Part shown: positions 7,335-16,021 of the stretch, in pieces
Layout of the letters: every line of letters begins with the position of its first letter
Position numbering within the stretch: position 1 is the first letter of the stretch
Source of the DNA: Flavobacterium psychroterrae
GTDB lineage: Bacteria > Bacteroidota > Bacteroidia > Flavobacteriales > Flavobacteriaceae
DNA: 52,262 nucleotides
Assembly: GCF_018380615.1 (NCBI RefSeq)
Contig: NZ_JAGYVZ010000028.1
Location: forward strand, 1 to 52,262
Reading direction: 5' to 3'
Made by a program: the position numbers and the translations under genes
The notes under the pieces: model-generated
What the model saw: the letters and a program-made list of their open reading frames with translations, nothing else
The model's database searches: none
What the model was told of the DNA's origin: nothing

Positions 7335-7650
7335 TTTTTTTATTGCCACAGATTAAAATGATTAATGATTCTTAAAATTTGTTTCCCGCAGATTTTAAAA
7401 AGATTTAAGCAGATAAAATTAGATTAAAGTAAATCTATTTGATCTTGTAATTTTGGGCAAATTATTTCTTTTATTGCCACAGATTAAAAGAATTAAAATG
7501 ATTCTTTACTTGGTGAGTTCTCTCGCAGATTATGCAGATTTGGCGGATTAATTAAAATCCATTTTATCTGCGAGATCTGCAAAATCTGCGAGAGACTATT
7601 TTTTTTAAATCATTTTAATCTTTTATCCCGATAGCTATCGGGAGTGGCAA
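7335..7650. repeat. Repeat cluster between regulator and kinase genes
   Basis: GCCACAGATTAAAATGATT occurs twice as direct copies (about 7345 and 7477). CTCTCGCAGATTATGCAGATTT (from about 7520) is mirrored by AAAATCTGCGAGAG (from about 7579), and AAATCATTTTAATC near 7606 closes the outer arms. The cluster sits inside a probable two-gene operon and would be transcribed. Confidence 0.8.
7626..7643. repeat. Perfect 18-bp palindrome TCCCGATAGCTATCGGGA
   Basis: A perfect palindrome 17 bases beyond the response-regulator stop codon, followed by GTGGCAAAA of the neighbouring repeat. On the minus strand it could act as a hairpin between the regulator and kinase genes. I recall this palindrome as very common in Flavobacterium genomes, so it is probably a dispersed repeat rather than a specific operator. 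Confidence 0.75.
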
Positions 7651-7660
7651 AACTTATTTT

Positions 7661-9004
7661 TTAATTTTTTAAATCGTATTTCTCGATTCTTCTGTACAAA
7701 GCAGCTCTCGACAATCCTAATTCCTCAGCTGTTTTGCTAATGTTTCCATTATGTTTAAATAATGCTTTTTCGATGGCATTTTTTTCCATTTCCGATAAAG
7801 GATTTTCATCGTTTTCCTGAATATCTTCAAAATCCAGAATATCTAAATTGGTTACAGAAATTGTATTATTATCGGATAAAATTAAAGCGCGCTCAATTTT
7901 ATTTTCGAGTTCACGAATGTTTCCTTTCCACGGATATTTTTCTAAATACGGTGCGACATTATCTTCAAAATGCCAATTTTCCTGATTGTATTTTTCGGCA
8001 ATTTTTTCCAGAATAAAATGCGCCATTGGTACAATATCATCTTTTCGTTCGCGTAATGATGGCAAATGAATTTCCATTGTATTTATTCTGTACAATAAAT
8101 CTTCACGGAACGTTTTGTTTTTAACCTCAGCTTTTATATCGCTATTTGTTGCCGCAATAATACGAACATTTAAAGGTCTTGCTTTACTTTCGCCCAAACG
8201 CGTAACTGTTTTAGTTTGCAAAACATGTAACAATTTCGATTGTAAATGAAGTGGAATATTCCCAATTTCGTCCAGAAAAATGGTTCCGTTTTGTGCCATT
8301 TCAAATCTTCCGGATGTATCTGTTTTGGCATCTGTAAAAGCACCTTTGGCATAACCAAAAAGTTCGCTTTCGAATAAATTATCACTTAACGAACCCAAAT
8401 CAACATGAACAAAAGGTTGTTCTTTACGTGCTGAATTTTGATATATAAACTCTGCAAAAACATATTTACCGGTTCCGTTTTCGCCCAGAATCAAAACATT
8501 AGCATCTGTTTTAGCTACTTTTTCAGCCATTAAATAGGCTTGTTTTATTTTAAGGGAACTTCCAACAAAATAACTATTTTCTATTTTTTCGGTTACAACT
8601 TTTTTGCTATTCTTTCTGCTTTCGGCGACAGCCTTATCAATTGTTTCCAGTAATTTTTCGTTGTTCCAGGGTTTTAAAACATAATCAAAAGCACCAATTT
8701 TTATTCCTTCAACTGCGGTATCAATTTTACCAAAAGCGGTCATTAAAATCACAACCGTTTGCGGTGAAAGTGTTTTTATTTCTTTCAGCCAATGAATTCC
8801 TTCCCGCCCATCTTCAAAACCAATTCTATAATTCATGTCTAACAAAACCACATTTATTTCATTTTCATTTAAAATAGAAATAATTTTTTTAGGACTATTT
8901 GCCGTAAAAATGGTTTCAAAATGTTTTTTGAGAATCATTTTTGCCGAAAAAAGAATCTCTTCCTGATCGTCAACGATTAATATTTGGGCTTGTTTTCTTC
9001 GCAT
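7661..9004 (-). CDS. Sigma-54-dependent response regulator (NtrC family)
   Basis: A 447-residue transcriptional activator. The receiver domain (about 6-120) has the acidic pair VDD, phospho-acceptor Asp56 (VVLLDMN), Thr89 and Lys111. The AAA+ sigma-54 interaction domain (about 145-385) has Walker A GENGTGK (174-180), the sigma-54-contacting GAFTDA loop (221-226), Walker B FLDEIG (243-248) and an arginine-finger region FREDLLYRIN. A Fis-type HTH ends the protein (NISKTAEELGLSRAALYRRI). All motifs for activating RNA polymerase-sigma-54 are intact. It is divergent from the export operon at 9161; the shared gap holds palindromic sites and a sigma-54 promoter. The kinase gene is downstream. Confidence 0.95.
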   Translation of the reverse strand: MRRKQAQILIVDDQEEILFSAKMILKKHFETIFTANSPKKIISILNENEINVVLLDMNYRIGFEDGREGIHWLKEIKTLSPQTVVILMTAFGKIDTAVEGIKIGAFDYVLKPWNNEKLLETIDKAVAESRKNSKKVVTEKIENSYFVGSSLKIKQAYLMAEKVAKTDANVLILGENGTGKYVFAEFIYQNSARKEQPFVHVDLGSLSDNLFESELFGYAKGAFTDAKTDTSGRFEMAQNGTIFLDEIGNIPLHLQSKLLHVLQTKTVTRLGESKARPLNVRIIAATNSDIKAEVKNKTFREDLLYRINTMEIHLPSLRERKDDIVPMAHFILEKIAEKYNQENWHFEDNVAPYLEKYPWKGNIRELENKIERALILSDNNTISVTNLDILDFEDIQENDENPLSEMEKNAIEKALFKHNGNISKTAEELGLSRAALYRRIEKYDLKN

Positions 9005-9017
9005 GTTTTATTTTTTT

Positions 9018-9069
9018 GTTCGATATCGAACGGTCAACTGTTCATTATCGAACAGTTCTTTTTGAACAG
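9018..9069. promoter_or_regulatory. Three GTTC-N5/6-GAAC palindromes, likely activator binding sites
   Basis: Site 1 is GTTCGATATCGAAC (9018-9031, perfect). Site 2 is CTGTTCATTATCGAACAG (9038-9055). Site 3 is GTTCTTTTTGAAC (9055-9067), with CAG on its left and CAG on its right. Centres of sites 1 and 2 are 22 bases apart, close to two helical turns, putting the dimers on the same face. They lie about 50-100 bases upstream of a sigma-54-type promoter, the usual place for NtrC-type enhancer sites, and directly upstream of the regulator gene. Confidence 0.75.
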
Positions 9070-9116
9070 TTTTTAAAGCTTCTTTAAAATCAACCCTTTA
9101 CAAATAATACTTTTTA

Positions 9117-9132
9117 TGGCACAATATTTACC
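9117..9132 (+). promoter_or_regulatory. Sigma-54-type promoter of the export operon
   Basis: TGGCAC-N5-TTACC closely matches the sigma-54 consensus TGGCAC-N5-TTGCA. The -24 block is perfect; the -12 block has AC for GC. Transcription would start near 9144, about 17 bases before the adaptor gene's ATG. The neighbouring regulator has the GAFTDA loop needed to use such a promoter. Confidence 0.7.
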
Positions 9133-9160
9133 TATTGATTATCAGTAAATTATTAAAGAA

Positions 9161-10405
9161 ATGGACAAAGTAATTCCTCGTAAAAATAGAAAATTTAGAT
9201 ATCTCACAATAACAATTGGAGTTTTTTTAGTTTTGGCAGCAATCGTTTTTTTCTCGTTTAACACTAAAAGAAGTTTAAATGTAAAAGGAGATGAACTAAG
9301 TATTCAAAAAATTGAAAAAGCCTTTTTTGAGGATTTTGTTGTTTTTCAGGCAAAAGTTGAACCTTTGAATGTAATTCTTGTAAATGTTACTGAAGGTGGA
9401 TCTGTAAAAGAAATTTTTGTAGAAAATGGAGCAATGGTTACAAAAGGTCAATCTTTAGCACGTTTGTATAACCCGAATACTGAACTTAATTACCTGACTC
9501 AGGAAACGGCAATTATTGAACAAATTAATAATTTGAATACTGGAAAACTAAATATTAGAAATCAGGAATTAAGTCTGAACAAGGATTTGGTTTTGATCGA
9601 ACATGATTATAATGATGCCAAAAGATTGTACGATATGAACGCGAGATTATTTGAGAAAGAGGTAATTTCTAAAAATGACTGGAATACGTTTAAGGAAAGT
9701 TTACGTTTTCAAGAAGAACGCAAAAGAACGATTCAGCAAAGTATTCAGAAGGAAAAACAAACAAATCAACTTCAGATTTTTCAAATTAATCGTTCGATTC
9801 AAACTATGGAAAAAAGTTTGGATATTTTAAGAAACAACAAAAAGAATTTCCTGATTACAGCTCCGGAATCCGGACGTTTAACTTCATTTCAACCTATTTT
9901 AGGAAAAACTTTTCAGGCGGGAGAAAGCATCGGGAAAATAGATTCTAAACAAGGTTATAAACTTACTGCCGAAGTGGATGAATTTTATCTGGAAAAAGTT
10001 AGAGAAGGCTTAAAAGGTCAGGTTGAATTTCAAGGAAAAAATCTTGAAGTTTTAGTTACAAAAGTAATTCCGGAAGTTAAAAGCGGGCATTTTATAGTAG
10101 AATTGGCTTTTGTATCTAAGGAAAACATTGTCTTGCAAGACGGACTTAGCTTTGGTGTGAAACTGATTTTATCGGAGAAAAACAAAACTCTTGTCATTCA
10201 AAAAGGAAGTTTTAATCAGGAAACAGCAGGAAAATGGATCTTTGTTGTAAAGGGAAATAAAGCTGAAAGAAGAAATATAAAATTAGGACGTGAAAACCCA
10301 TCATATTATGAAGTTCTTGAAGGTTTAAAAAAAGGCGAATCTGTGATTATTTCTTCTTATTCTGATTATAAGGATGTTGAGGAATTGGCAATTAGTTATC
10401 AGTAA
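9161..10405 (+). CDS. Periplasmic adaptor subunit of an export pump (HlyD/MacA-like)
   Basis: A 414-residue membrane-fusion protein. One N-terminal transmembrane anchor (about 14-33) is followed by a beta-barrel/lipoyl half-motif (VNVTEGGSVKEIFVENGAMVTKGQSLARLYNP). Next comes a long alpha-helical hairpin rich in Glu/Gln/Lys (about 105-230), the second lipoyl half (NFLITAPESGRLTSFQPILGKTFQAGESIGKI), and a beta-barrel and membrane-proximal domain. It bridges the inner-membrane transporter to an outer-membrane channel; no TolC-type gene lies in this operon. It is the first gene of the operon with the ATPase at 10603 and the permease at 11427. Confidence 0.9.
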   Translation: MDKVIPRKNRKFRYLTITIGVFLVLAAIVFFSFNTKRSLNVKGDELSIQKIEKAFFEDFVVFQAKVEPLNVILVNVTEGGSVKEIFVENGAMVTKGQSLARLYNPNTELNYLTQETAIIEQINNLNTGKLNIRNQELSLNKDLVLIEHDYNDAKRLYDMNARLFEKEVISKNDWNTFKESLRFQEERKRTIQQSIQKEKQTNQLQIFQINRSIQTMEKSLDILRNNKKNFLITAPESGRLTSFQPILGKTFQAGESIGKIDSKQGYKLTAEVDEFYLEKVREGLKGQVEFQGKNLEVLVTKVIPEVKSGHFIVELAFVSKENIVLQDGLSFGVKLILSEKNKTLVIQKGSFNQETAGKWIFVVKGNKAERRNIKLGRENPSYYEVLEGLKKGESVIISSYSDYKDVEELAISYQ

Positions 10406-10446
10406 CCGTTTTCAGTCGCAGTCGCACTTTACAGTTTGAAAAGTTC

Positions 10447-10536
10447 GCCACGAATTACACGAATTTTCACTAATTTTTTATTTGAGGAGCGTGAAAATTA
10501 AAAATTCAATTCGTGAAAATTCGTGTAATTCGTGGC
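10447..10536. repeat. Perfect 24-bp inverted repeat inside the export operon
   Basis: GCCACGAATTACACGAATTT... (10447-10470) is inverted without mismatch at 10513-10536, with a 42-base AT-rich loop that includes GAGGAGCGTG. It belongs to the GCCACGAATT family. A transcript would form a long stem here between the adaptor and ATPase genes. Confidence 0.85.
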
Positions 10537-10602
10537 AAAAAATAAAAGTTTCAATCATCAATCAAAAAATACAATCAATAATAAACTAAACATTTTAAAA
10601 CT

Positions 10603-11310
10603 ATGATAACAATTCAAAATTTAACCAAAGTTTTTAGAACCGAAGAAGTAGAAACTTCAGCTTTAAGCGGGATTTCTTTAGAAATTAAAAAAGGTGATTT
10701 CCTGACAATTATGGGACCTTCGGGTTGCGGGAAATCGACTTTGTTGAATATTATTGGTCTTTTGGACAGTGCCGATGGCGGAAGTTATAAATTACTAGAT
10801 CAGGAAATGATTGTTTTAAAGGAGAAAGGAAGAGCGATTGTTCGTAAAGAAAACATTGGTTTTATATTCCAGAATTTTAACTTAATCGATGAGCTTTCGG
10901 TTTATGATAATATCGAATTGCCTTTGCTTTATAATAATGTAAAAGCATCGGACAGGAAACAGAAAATCGAAGCACTTGCCGAGAAACTTAACATCTCACA
11001 TCGTTTGAAACATTATCCGCAACAGCTTTCAGGCGGACAACAACAAAGAGTTGCGGTTGCAAGAGCATTAGTAAATGATCCTAAAATTATTCTTGCTGAT
11101 GAACCTACGGGGAATTTAGATAGTAAAAATGGTAATGAAGTAATGGAACTTTTAACTGATTTACATGCTAAAGGAGCTACTATTTTGATGGTTACACATT
11201 CTGATTATGACGCTTCGTTTTCGCAAAGAACGATTCATATGAAAGATGGTGTTATATTTTCTGAAAGATTAAATCAGAGAAATGTTGATGTTTTTATGGA
11301 CGCTAAATAA
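10603..11310 (+). CDS. ABC transporter ATP-binding protein (MacB/LolD type)
   Basis: A 235-residue cytosolic ATPase with intact motifs: Walker A GPSGCGKST (38-46), Q-loop FIFQNFNLI, signature LSGGQQQRVAVARAL (142-), Walker B IILADEPTGNLDS (162-) and switch His in MVTHS. Sequence and context (adaptor upstream, FtsX-type permease downstream) put it in the MacB/LolD class, which moves substrates by mechanotransmission rather than through a channel. Exported substrates in this class include antibiotics, peptides and lipoproteins; this one is unknown. A 23-codon ORF starts 7 bases after its stop. Confidence 0.95.
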   Translation: MITIQNLTKVFRTEEVETSALSGISLEIKKGDFLTIMGPSGCGKSTLLNIIGLLDSADGGSYKLLDQEMIVLKEKGRAIVRKENIGFIFQNFNLIDELSVYDNIELPLLYNNVKASDRKQKIEALAEKLNISHRLKHYPQQLSGGQQQRVAVARALVNDPKIILADEPTGNLDSKNGNEVMELLTDLHAKGATILMVTHSDYDASFSQRTIHMKDGVIFSERLNQRNVDVFMDAK

Positions 11311-11317
11311 TTCAAAA

Positions 11318-11389
11318 ATGATAAAATTTATTGTAACAGCAATTTTAATCCTGGCAGGATTTGTTTGCAAAATATTGGCAATTATCTAA
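11318..11389 (+). CDS. Candidate 23-residue membrane micro-protein in the export operon
   Basis: A short ORF starting MIKFIVTAILILAGFVC and ending KILAII, almost entirely hydrophobic and long enough for one transmembrane helix. It begins 7 bases after the ATPase stop codon and ends 37 bases before the permease ATG. Small single-helix proteins can associate with ABC pumps, but no such role is shown here. In AT-rich DNA a hydrophobic ORF this size can occur by chance, so conservation is the deciding test. Confidence 0.4.
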   Translation: MIKFIVTAILILAGFVCKILAII

Positions 11390-11426
11390 AACTAAAAAGC
11401 AACCATAATAACTAAAAATATACAAC

Positions 11427-13856
11427 ATGATTTTTAACTGGTTTAAAATATTCATCTATCATTTAAAGCAAAACAAATTGTTTTCGTTTTTAAATGTTCT
11501 GGGATTAAGCATAGGAATTGCGGGCGTGATTTTCGCCATTTTATATTGGAATAACGAAAACTCGTACGATCAATGGAATCCTGAAAAAGAAAACGTTTAT
11601 CAGATTTTAAATAAATTTGGAGACAATGCCGAAATATGGAACTCAAGTCCTGTACCTTTTGGCTTAACCTGCAAAGCAACTATTCCTGAAATTGAATCTA
11701 TTACTTTTTACACTGGATGGTACAGTGAAGATGTAATAAAACATAAAAATCAAAAATGGATTGGCAAAAAAATCATAGTCGCAGATTTCGACTTTTTTGA
11801 TTCTTTTCCGTTCCCAATTCTAAAAGGAGCCAAAAAAGACATCTTAAAAGAAAAAAACAGTGTTGCTATTTCTGATGAAACTGCAAAATTAATTTTTAAA
11901 AACGAAGATCCGATTGGTAAAATTATTACAAAGGACAATAAACCTTATGTCGTAAAATCGGTTTATAAAAACATGAGACCTTCTTCTGTAGAACCTGAGT
12001 ATGTTTTTGGAGGTTTGATCAGCGAGGAAGACATTAAACAATGGGGCAACTTCAGTTACACCTTAATGATTAAAACAAAAAAAGGGGTCAATAAGGAGAC
12101 GGTTTTAAAAAAGATGCAACACGTGAATTTTGTCAATAGAATTGTAAAGGAAGCTAAAAAGGAAGGAGTAACACCAGAACAATTTATCAAAGAAAATGGC
12201 AACATTATAGTTATTATGGACCAAATAGCTACAGCACGTTTACATGGCACAAAATCTCCTAATGGCGCAAATTTCCCTGAAGGAAGGGGTGATTTACAAC
12301 TGCTTTATATTATGGTAGGCTTGTCTGTTTTGATTCTTATTTTGTCTTTAGTAAACTATATTAATCTCGCAACTGCTTCGGCAATAAAACGTGCCAAAGA
12401 AGTAGGCGTTCGCAAAATTGTTGGCGCTAGTAAAAAGCAAATCATCGCTCAGTTTATATTTGAAACTGCTATTATTGTTGTTCTTGCTATTTTATTTGCT
12501 TTGGCAATAGTAGAACTTTCTTTGCCTTACTACAATAACTTCCTAAAGAAATCTTTAACGATGAATGGTGGTGAGTTTTACCTGCAGCTCATTTTTATAT
12601 TTGGATTAGTAATCATTTTTGCAGGTATTTTTCCGGCTATTTATATCTCAAATTTCGAAACCTTAAAAGTTTTAAAAGGCAATTTCTCAAGAAGCAAAAG
12701 CGGTATCTGGATTAGAAATTCTATGTTAATTTTTCAATTTGGTATTGCCGCTTTTTTTATCATTGGTGCTTTAATCGTAAACTCTCAGGTTTCTTATATG
12801 ATGAATAAAGATCTTGGTTTTAGCGGAGATCAGGTAATTCGCGTTCCGTTTAGATATAGTGATCAATCTAAAAAAGGTAAAAAATACCTGACTGCAAAAC
12901 AGGAGATTCTTAAATTTTCGGGCGTTCAAAATGTATCTACATTTGCTGGTTCATTTGGAAACGGCAGCACTTCGAGCTCAGGTCTTACATACAATGGCGT
13001 TTTTGTGCAGCCCAGAAATATCGAAATGGATTATGGCTTTCTGGATATGATGAAAATTAAGATTGTTAAAGGCCGTGACTTATCTCCAAAATATGCTTCG
13101 GACACCATCGATAACTGGCTAGTAAACGAAACTCTTGCTAAAAAGATAGGACTCAAAAACCCCATAAACACCGTACTAACCTCTGGGTGGGGAAATGAAA
13201 AAGGAATTATGAAATTTAAAATCGTTGGAGTTGTAAAAGACTTTCACATTACAGGACTTCAAAACGAAGTTCCTCCAATGATCTTTATAAGTATGAAAAC
13301 TTTAAAATGGAATAATTTTGAGAACGTTTATATAAAAGTTTCACCTAACAATCTAACTGAAACTTTGGCAAAATTAAAAACCTATTGGGAGAAAAACATA
13401 AATCCTGATTATCCTTTTGATTATGAATTTGTAAACAAGGGATTTGCCAAAACTTATGAAGAACAGGTAAAACAGAAAGATTTATTTTTTATCCTGAATC
13501 TTGTAGTCATTATTATTGCAGTTTTTGGATTATTCGCTTTAGCATCCTTCTCAATGGAAAGAAGATTAAAAGAAATCGCGATCAGAAAAACATTGGGCGC
13601 AGAAACGGATATTTTACTTAAAGAATTATCAAAACAATATGTTGGTTTTTGCTTAATAGGATTTGTAATTGGTATTATTCCTGCATACATTTTATTGCAG
13701 AAATGGCTGGAAGATTTTGCCTTTAGAATCAATGTTTCTGTTATACCTTTTGGTATTGCGCTTGTTTCTTTATTGGTTTTAACCTTAATAATAGTTTTGG
13801 CAAAAGCCTATCAGGTAACCAAAATAGACATTCTAAAATATTTAAAATACGAATAA
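11427..13856 (+). CDS. ABC transporter permease (FtsX/MacB_PCD type)
   Basis: An 809-residue inner-membrane permease made of two MacB-like halves. Each half has a periplasmic MacB_PCD-type domain and an FtsX core. N-terminus: a cytoplasmic helix and first transmembrane segment (about 17-40: FLNVLGLSIGIAGVIFAIL). Helices follow at about 290-310, 345-365 and 385-410. The second half begins near 430 (SMLIFQFGIAAFFIIGALIVNSQVSYM) and ends with three helices in the last 130 residues. The motifs RAKEVGVRKIVGA and ERRLKEIAIRKTLGA are the coupling elements that contact the ATPase. It is the last gene of the operon; a strong hairpin terminator follows. Confidence 0.93.
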   Translation: MIFNWFKIFIYHLKQNKLFSFLNVLGLSIGIAGVIFAILYWNNENSYDQWNPEKENVYQILNKFGDNAEIWNSSPVPFGLTCKATIPEIESITFYTGWYSEDVIKHKNQKWIGKKIIVADFDFFDSFPFPILKGAKKDILKEKNSVAISDETAKLIFKNEDPIGKIITKDNKPYVVKSVYKNMRPSSVEPEYVFGGLISEEDIKQWGNFSYTLMIKTKKGVNKETVLKKMQHVNFVNRIVKEAKKEGVTPEQFIKENGNIIVIMDQIATARLHGTKSPNGANFPEGRGDLQLLYIMVGLSVLILILSLVNYINLATASAIKRAKEVGVRKIVGASKKQIIAQFIFETAIIVVLAILFALAIVELSLPYYNNFLKKSLTMNGGEFYLQLIFIFGLVIIFAGIFPAIYISNFETLKVLKGNFSRSKSGIWIRNSMLIFQFGIAAFFIIGALIVNSQVSYMMNKDLGFSGDQVIRVPFRYSDQSKKGKKYLTAKQEILKFSGVQNVSTFAGSFGNGSTSSSGLTYNGVFVQPRNIEMDYGFLDMMKIKIVKGRDLSPKYASDTIDNWLVNETLAKKIGLKNPINTVLTSGWGNEKGIMKFKIVGVVKDFHITGLQNEVPPMIFISMKTLKWNNFENVYIKVSPNNLTETLAKLKTYWEKNINPDYPFDYEFVNKGFAKTYEEQVKQKDLFFILNLVVIIIAVFGLFALASFSMERRLKEIAIRKTLGAETDILLKELSKQYVGFCLIGFVIGIIPAYILLQKWLEDFAFRINVSVIPFGIALVSLLVLTLIIVLAKAYQVTKIDILKYLKYE

Positions 13857-13878
13857 GCTTGTAGACCATTTTTTTAGT

Positions 13879-13914
13879 AAACCCGCCAGATTAATTTATT
13901 TGGCGGGTTTATTT
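13879..13914. terminator. Terminator between convergent permease and L,D-transpeptidase genes
   Basis: AAACCCGCCA (13879-13888) pairs with TGGCGGGTTT (13901-13910), followed by an AT-rich tail. It is symmetric, so it can end the export operon (plus) and the transpeptidase gene (minus). Confidence 0.85.
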
Positions 13915-13982
13915 TATTTAATATTTTAAAATACCAAACCCAACAGATTTTAAAAACCTGTCTGTTTTAATTCAAGATGTCT

Positions 13983-15599
13983 TTATTTCACAACTACTGA
14001 ATCTGAATAAAGTAATTTATCTAATTGCGGATCTCTGTCATATACATCAAGATAAAAACCAATTTCTCCGTTTTCATTTACCCAGGCTGTAAAATAGCCA
14101 ATATAGATTGGAATTTTATTTTTCAGCATGCAGGTCGTTTCTTTTTCTCCGCTCATCGCCTGATCTATTTTATCTGTTGACCAATCCGGATTGTCTTTTA
14201 AAATAGCAAGAGCCAAGCCTTTTGCTTCTTTTACATTAATACAGCCATGGCTAAAAATACGCTGTTCAAAATCAAACAAACTTTTTGCCGGTGTATCATG
14301 CAAGTAGATATCATTGGGATTAGGAAAAATAAATTTAACTAAACCTAAAGAGTTTTTAGGTCCCGGTTTTTGTCTGACATTTCCTCCGTTCCATTCCATA
14401 TCGTGATCTGCGAGATAATTTTTATCTTCTGCCATTTTCAGTTTAAGCTCGTTTTTGATGATACTCTGCGGAACATACCAATACGGGCTAAAAACAATTC
14501 GGTCTATATTACCGCTAAAAATTACCGTTTCGGTCATTCTGGTGCCTACAAAAACATCAGATACAAGTTCATATTTCCCATTTTTAACATACGCCAGTTT
14601 AAATGATGGGATATTCACCATCACATATTCACTTGCTTGTGTCAGTTGAGTTGGTATCCATCTGCAACGTTCCATGTTTAGCATTATCGTTTTAATTCGA
14701 TTGCTTATTGGCTCATTCATCTGGTCGATGTGTTCTTTTGTTAAAGTATAATTGAGCTTCAGACCATATCTGTTTTTATACTTTAAAATTCCAGCCATCA
14801 TCTCCTCGTCATAGATATTATTTTTAGAGTCTTGTGCGAGATCTCCATCAATAAACAATCTTTCTCTAATTTGTTTTACGGCAACGCCACTATCAAAAGG
14901 TTTTAGTTCTTTATAATTTGCATCAATATCTATCTTTTTCCATTGATTATTTTTCTCAATAGTTCGATATTTTTTCAGCATTGATTTGAGTTTATAATAT
15001 TGTCCGTATAAAAGATTTTCGTCTTTATTTAATCGGTCCGGATCCACCATTAGGGAATCTAATATTTTATCATACGAAATAGTTTTGGCAGGTAAAAACC
15101 AGCCAATTTTTTTTAAGGTTGCGGCATCAACGCCAGAATAAACGTTGCTCGCATAAAACACATACATATTAGACAATAGAAGTTCTGTGTCAATTTGAGG
15201 CAGATCGACAGATACATTTTCATTAAAAACATCATCGACTAAATCCATATAAGGCATAGTTGCCTTAACACCCTGATCATTGATTAAGCGTACTTTATGA
15301 TATAAAAGTGATCCAAATTCGCTAACCCGTTTATCATCGTACCAAATCGAATTGTATTCCTTTTTTTTATAAAGATCTAAAACGTCGTTCTGGTATTTTT
15401 TTAGTTTAGGATATTTTTTATAAAATTCATCAATTGATTTTACATCAACCGTAACTTTAGAGACATCTATTTTAGAAGTAAAAATGTTCTCAGATTCTGT
15501 TATATTATTTTTTATTTTAATTTCTTTAGAAGAAGATTCAAAAGAAAACATCAAAAAACTAATAGCAATTATTACAGATAAAGAAGTGAAATTTCGCAT
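13983..15599 (-). CDS. Murein L,D-transpeptidase (YcbB/LdtD-like)
   Basis: A 538-residue envelope protein with an N-terminal signal or anchor (MRNFTSLSVIIAISFLMFSF). A large helical scaffold domain follows (about 50-220), with a peptidoglycan-binding-like segment around 235-270 (FDSGVAVKQIRERLFIDGDL). The YkuD catalytic domain contains the His of YLHDTPAKSLFD and the catalytic Cys of SHGCINV (about residue 452). The extra loop between them and the overall size match the YcbB group, which forms 3-3 cross-links between meso-diaminopimelate residues of adjacent stem peptides. It is single-gene, with its terminator shared with the export operon. Confidence 0.92.
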   Translation of the reverse strand: MRNFTSLSVIIAISFLMFSFESSSKEIKIKNNITESENIFTSKIDVSKVTVDVKSIDEFYKKYPKLKKYQNDVLDLYKKKEYNSIWYDDKRVSEFGSLLYHKVRLINDQGVKATMPYMDLVDDVFNENVSVDLPQIDTELLLSNMYVFYASNVYSGVDAATLKKIGWFLPAKTISYDKILDSLMVDPDRLNKDENLLYGQYYKLKSMLKKYRTIEKNNQWKKIDIDANYKELKPFDSGVAVKQIRERLFIDGDLAQDSKNNIYDEEMMAGILKYKNRYGLKLNYTLTKEHIDQMNEPISNRIKTIMLNMERCRWIPTQLTQASEYVMVNIPSFKLAYVKNGKYELVSDVFVGTRMTETVIFSGNIDRIVFSPYWYVPQSIIKNELKLKMAEDKNYLADHDMEWNGGNVRQKPGPKNSLGLVKFIFPNPNDIYLHDTPAKSLFDFEQRIFSHGCINVKEAKGLALAILKDNPDWSTDKIDQAMSGEKETTCMLKNKIPIYIGYFTAWVNENGEIGFYLDVYDRDPQLDKLLYSDSVVVK

Positions 15600-15921
15600 A
15601 TCTTTCAGATTTAAATTTTAGAAATAAGTTTGTTCTAAAAAATACCGAAAACCCATAATTCACCCAAAAACAAGCTTTCACGTATTTTTCAAAACATTAG
15701 AAATCATTTGATTTGGGTACTCAAATATAGCCAAGATTATTGATATTTTGGGTATGCTATTTTAAAATTTATATTAAAATTCGTATAATTTAACTCCAAA
15801 TAAGTTTTTAAAGTATAATCAGAAATAAAATTGTGATTGTGATTTTAGAATCTGAAAGTAAAACCAGCCCATCAGAATCATTTTGACCAATTCCCATATC
15901 AATAAATACAATTTAAAAGGG

Positions 15922-15951
15922 TTTGAATCCGAACATAATCTGTTATCTTTG
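15922..15951 (+). promoter_or_regulatory. Promoter of mrp
   Basis: TTTG (15922-15925), an 18-base spacer and TATCTTTG (15944-15951) form a good Bacteroidetes-type promoter, 70 bases before the mrp start. The rest of the 420-base gap between the divergent transpeptidase and mrp genes (15600-15921) is AT-rich, and I see nothing else in it. Confidence 0.65.
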
Positions 15952-16021
15952 CAGTCTGAAATCAGTTTAAATAAACACAATGCTTAATTTGGTTTCTTTC
16001 AATAGAAAACAGTAGATTAAA

